From Pegea sp. RAD2-039 (Eukaryota > Chordata > Thaliacea > Salpida > Salpidae), in assembly GCA_034620365.1 (NCBI GenBank), contig JAQGEQ010000161.1, positions 310,001 through 374,000 of the forward strand: a stretch of DNA of 64,000 nucleotides, read 5' to 3'. The notes below the pieces were generated by a model. It did not search any database, was not told where the DNA came from, and worked only from the letters and a program-made list of their open reading frames with translations. Shown in pieces: positions 60,346 through 64,000 of the stretch (positions within the stretch are counted from its first letter, which is position 1; each line of letters begins with the position of its first letter). The position numbers and the translations under genes were made by a program.

Positions 60346-61285
60346 TTATTGATAAACTATTGTAAATTAAATCATAACTAAGCTTATTTTAGTTTCAAGA
60401 TTAATATTTGTATAAAATAATAACTTGATTCAAAACATCAAATATATTCAATACTGTTAATATCTAATAATTGACAAAATATTATGCTAAAAGTTATCAC
60501 ATCAAGCACATTTTTTTGAAAAACAAAAATTTTATCAAAATATGCCTTTTCATATCTTCTATCAAATAATCAACATCTTCAAGTTTTTTTGTTCCAAATT
60601 TTGATCGTAAATCTTCATAATTTGATCTTTAAAGTAAAAGTAAATTTGTTTTATCAGCTTGATGTTTATGCTGTAACAAAAATTATATTTTATTTAAATT
60701 TGATGATAATAAAGTATTAGATTAGATTATTAATTTTGCTACTTTAATATTATTTCTCATCTATTACTATAACAAATATTACCAAATCATAAAAAAGTCA
60801 TTTTTTCCGACTATTAGCAATAAATTAACATTATTGCAACAAAACTTTCTTTATTTTGTTTTTCTTGTTTCAGTTATTGTAAAGTTTTTCTGATGGTTTC
60901 AATATAATTTCAGTTTTATAAATCTTTATTTTATGTGATACTAAATTTGATATTTTTGCTTCTATTTTGTTGTTATTAAAATGTTTTTATTATAAAAAGA
61001 AGTTCATATAAAACTTCTTTAATTTTTATTCCTTTGATGATAAAACGATTTTTGTTAAGAATTTTCTGTTTATTTTCAACAAAATTTTGTTTTATTATCA
61101 ATAACTTACTTTACAGAATCTAATTCTTAGATTTGTATCTATTTTTTTGGATCAGATAAGTTTTTTTTTTATTTTTACAACATATGTTAAAAGAAAATAA
61201 GTTAATATTATTATTATCTTTATATTTCTCGAAAATATTTTATTATATGTTTATTATAAATAGCTTTTTGTTTATTATTTTTCAG
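60346..61285. other. AT-rich intergenic, no gene seen
   Basis: Ends at TTATTTTTCAG (AG at 61285), 50 nt before the AMMECR1 start codon. Nothing else recognised. Confidence 0.5.
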
Positions 61286-61335
61286 ATTTTTGCTGCTTAT
61301 CACCAAAATACTTTCAAAAGTTTGAAAACTTTATA

Positions 61336-61935
61336 ATGAGTGTTGAAAACATGACTGTTGTTCCAGAAATGTGCTACTTTTGCTTTGATGTCTTAGAAGC
61401 TTATTTACACAACAAAAACTTCAACAAAACTCCAAATTTTACAAATGATGAATTTCCGCTATTCGTAACCTGGAAAATAGATGAGCATCTTAAACTCCGT
61501 GGTTGTATCGGCATATTTAGTCCAAGACCTTTAATTGCATGTCTAAAAGAGTATGCAATCATCAGTTCCACTCAAGACAGTAGATTCCCACCAGTTACAC
61601 TTGAAGAGCTGCCAAGATTAACTTGTTCAGTATCTTTATTGGTGGACTTTCAAGATTGTAGAGATTGCTTTGATTGGATTGTTGGTGTTCACGGGATACG
61701 AATTGAGTTTGTTAATGAGCGTGGCCATGTAAAGTCAGCTACTTACTTGCCTGAAGTAAGTAGTGAACAAGGTTGGAATCAAAAAGAAACTGTTTTGAAT
61801 TTATTATATAAAGGAGGTTATCGATGTAATGTTACTGAAGAATATTTGATGTCTGTTAAGACAGTGAGATATAGATCAGAAAAGCTGGCTGTTGGATATC
61901 AGGAATGGATTGCTTCAAAAAATAGTCATCATTAA
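61336..61935 (+). CDS. AMMECR1: AMMECR1 domain protein
   Basis: 199 residues, intronless, covering the whole AMMECR1 domain but without the long glycine-rich N-terminus of the vertebrate protein. Family blocks: MCYFCFDVLEAYL, FPLFVTWKI, the invariant LRGCIGIFSPRPL, SSTQDSRFPPVTLEELPRLTCSVSLL, DWIVGVHGIRIEF, ATYLPEVSSEQGW and LLYKGGYRCNVTEE. Function is not settled. Human AMMECR1 defects are linked to a developmental syndrome, and the LRGCIG fold suggests an enzymatic or nucleic-acid role. A pyrimidine tract and AG (61285) precede the ATG. AATAAA occurs at about 62110. AMMECR1L is an equally close relative in vertebrates, so the symbol stands for the family. Confidence 0.93.
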   Translation: MSVENMTVVPEMCYFCFDVLEAYLHNKNFNKTPNFTNDEFPLFVTWKIDEHLKLRGCIGIFSPRPLIACLKEYAIISSTQDSRFPPVTLEELPRLTCSVSLLVDFQDCRDCFDWIVGVHGIRIEFVNERGHVKSATYLPEVSSEQGWNQKETVLNLLYKGGYRCNVTEEYLMSVKTVRYRSEKLAVGYQEWIASKNSHH

Positions 61936-62539
61936 AACATTAGTATGCAGCAAATATAGATATATAGAAGTTGCTACTTTTCAAATCAGTTTAGATTTCT
62001 GTGTCATCAATTTATTATATTTTTTCTACCTTTTTATTTAGTTACAAATCAGTTACAAATGGTTATTTTGCTTTGTTTTATGATACATTTTTGCAAATAA
62101 CTATTTGACAATAAATTCAAATGGAAATTTCTCATTTCAAAACATTTGTAAAATATATATTTTAAACATCAAAAATTCACTACAGTTATATTTTAGTAGG
62201 TTTTATGATTTTTGATAATTTTTTGACATCTTTAAAAGTATAACTAACTTTGAAACTTTTAATAAATTCTAAAGATGAAGATATAATCCTCAGAGAAGAA
62301 CAATTCTTCAATTGATAGATCAACCTGATTAGGTTTAAACATTTAATATCTTCTTTCTATAAAGTTAAAATTTTAGGCTGTTTTAGTTCTGTATTTTTAT
62401 ATAAATTTGTAGCAGTTTAGAAATGGATTTGTATTTTAAAAAGCTATTATTATTTATAAAACTAACTCAGAAATATCTAACTATTATAATTAATCTTATT
62501 TTAATCTCAAAAACTGTTGAAAATGTTCTTTTCAGGAAA
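61936..62539. other. AMMECR1 3' flank
   Basis: 3' UTR to about 62.13 kb, then AT-rich sequence up to the LINE-A copy. No gene seen. Confidence 0.45.
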
Positions 62540-64000
62540 GTTGGGACAAACGCAAGTTTCTTGCCAAGCTGTATAAACTAAAGATTGACAAAAAGTTCGA
62601 GCGCATTAGAGTAGCACATGATATGTGTGAAGATGATCGCTTAGAAAATCAGCGTCTTCTAAAAAAGGCGTATAACCGAAATCAGAAGGAACAACAACCA
62701 ACTGATTTCAAATACAAACTTCGAGGTCCACCATGGGCCTTGAGAATTGTCAAGGTTTTTTTTCAAAAAACTGAAGTGGCAAATAACCACTGGATCCACA
62801 TCTTCTTTTTCAAACTCTCTCCACACACAATTGTGAAAAACATCTTTCAAGACCATAATATCAATTTACAGAAGCCCATCATCAAATCTCACAAGCATCA
62901 AAAACACAATTCTTTTATCACATTAGGTATGTTCTTCACCTCAAGGTCGATTATTAACAAAATTTTCCAATTGAAAGCTCTTTTGCATTCTCAAGATTTC
63001 AATTTTTTTTTATTACTGAAACTTGGTTTGAAACCGTTTTATCCTGATTCTTTTCTGGTTGACGGTAATCTTTTTTGTGTTTTGCGTTGTGACAGACTGT
63101 ATGATAGAGGCGGCGGTGTTTGCGTAATTCATAAAACATCGCTTGCACCCATGATCTCTAAAATTCAGATCGATCCCATTAATCGTCCAGGATTTGAGAT
63201 TATCGCTTTCGATTTTCATTACTCAAAGTCCAAATTTTCTCGTTTTATTAGTGCCTACTTACCATTCTCTAAAATTAATGATGAGGTTACTATTAAGTCC
63301 TTATTGAAGGTTCTGAAATCTCAGAATCCAGCCCACAAAGTCTAAACTTTCTCCCGTAACCCACCTGCAAATTCCTTAAACCAATATTCTTTTATTCCTT
63401 AAATCAGTGGATTTATTATTGAACCAATACTCCATCAATAGATTTATTATTCCACGAATATCTTCGGTCCTAAACCTTGACATTGCTCGATCATCTGACT
63501 TTAAATGGCACAATTTTGTTTTTAAAACCTTTGCAAAATTAATCAATTTTGTCTTCCTTATTCATACTTTTTTATCCATTTATTCAAATTGTACGTACAT
63601 CCAATTCTTGAATACAATGTCAGTGCATGGATGCCATATCAAGTTGGTGATATCAAAAAATTCGAATCTGTTCATGCAACATTTACGAGATTGGTATGCA
63701 GGAAACTTAATATTAAATACGATAGTTATAAACATCGTCTTAGCTTCTTAAATCTAAATACTTTGAAAATTCGAAGAACTAAATACGTCTTACTTCTTAT
63801 TTTTTGAAATTATTAACAACTTAATTGACATTCAGTTTGATGATTTCTTTTCCATTAGTCCTTCCCTCAAGTTATACCAACTCAGACGAAACACATTACA
63901 TCTTAATAAGCCCATATCACCTGGTACATTAATCAGATTGAATTTTTTTCTCAAACCGCACAATTAGTACATGGAACCAGATGCCATCAGACATTGTCAT
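62540..64000 (+). mobile_element. LINE-A copy with endonuclease, internal RT deletion, runs off the window
   Basis: The only copy here that keeps the 5' half. A charged ORF1-end or linker segment (EDDRLENQRLLKKAYNRN, then LRGPPWALRIVKV) comes first. Next is an APE-type endonuclease (SIINKIFQLKALL, GGGVCVIHKTS, FEIIAFDFHY, FISAYLPFS). The catalytic ITETW stretch reads in a different frame at about 63.02 kb, so the copy is frameshifted. At about 63.34 kb the endonuclease joins directly to NPAHKV, sequence that follows the YADD region at 44.68 kb. The RT core is therefore deleted. The RT C-terminus (NVSAWMPYQVGDI, LKIRRTKYVLL) continues to the window end. Confidence 0.8.

Overview
This window is nuclear DNA from an invertebrate animal. 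The evidence is AT-rich sequence (roughly 70% A+T by eye), GT-AG introns (many only 45-51 nt), animal housekeeping genes, and non-LTR retrotransposons with a tRNA-derived SINE. I cannot name the phylum. Many start codons lie 0-50 nt downstream of a pyrimidine-rich tract ending in AG. Same-strand neighbours are only 119-211 nt apart. This is the pattern expected from spliced-leader trans-splicing with operon-like gene clusters.

Layout. 2.2-2.8 kb (-): three-exon gene for a small cationic cysteine-rich secreted peptide. 6.0-8.6 kb (+): PSMC3IP/HOP2 followed by mitochondrial acetoacetyl-CoA thiolase ACAT1. 9.0-10.4 kb: retroelement debris and a tRNA-derived SINE. 11.7-15.6 kb (+): LAMTOR2, CCDC25 and mitochondrial FARS2 packed head to tail. 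Two CACGTG-bearing minisatellites and a 19-bp minisatellite lie between CCDC25 and FARS2 and inside FARS2 introns. 15.7-19.8 kb (-): long degenerate LINE (family B). 20.7-28 kb: AT-rich desert broken by GC-richer, promoter-like islands full of TGACGTCA palindromes, bounded by an inverted pair of highly conserved ~140-bp repeats. 28.3-32.8 kb: LINE and Ty3/gypsy remains. 33.0-34.6 kb (-): the C-terminal two thirds of ALDH5A1, cut off by a LINE inside a coding exon. 35.7-36.9 kb (+): secreted peptide gene. 37.7-38.3 kb: gypsy integrase remnant. 39.3-39.8 kb (-): C2H2 zinc-finger gene. 42.3-43.3 kb (-): His-rich secreted peptide gene. 43.8-45.6 kb (-): LINE-A with reverse transcriptase. 48.5-52.8 kb (+): two paralogous four-TM proteins without loop cysteines. 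56.1-58.2 kb (+): a canonical six-exon tetraspanin. 61.3-61.9 kb (+): AMMECR1. 62.5 kb to the end (+): internally deleted LINE-A.

Functional themes. The conserved genes cover meiotic recombination (HOP2), mitochondrial metabolism and translation (ACAT1, FARS2, ALDH5A1) and lysosomal mTORC1 signalling (LAMTOR2). The non-conserved genes are three small secreted-peptide genes with TATA boxes and short multi-exon structures, plus a cluster of tetraspan membrane proteins. The secreted peptides, the cysteine-free tetraspan pair, the E-box minisatellites and the TGACGTCA-rich islands are the least explained parts. All exon models were made by eye from splice sites and reading frame and have not been checked against transcripts.
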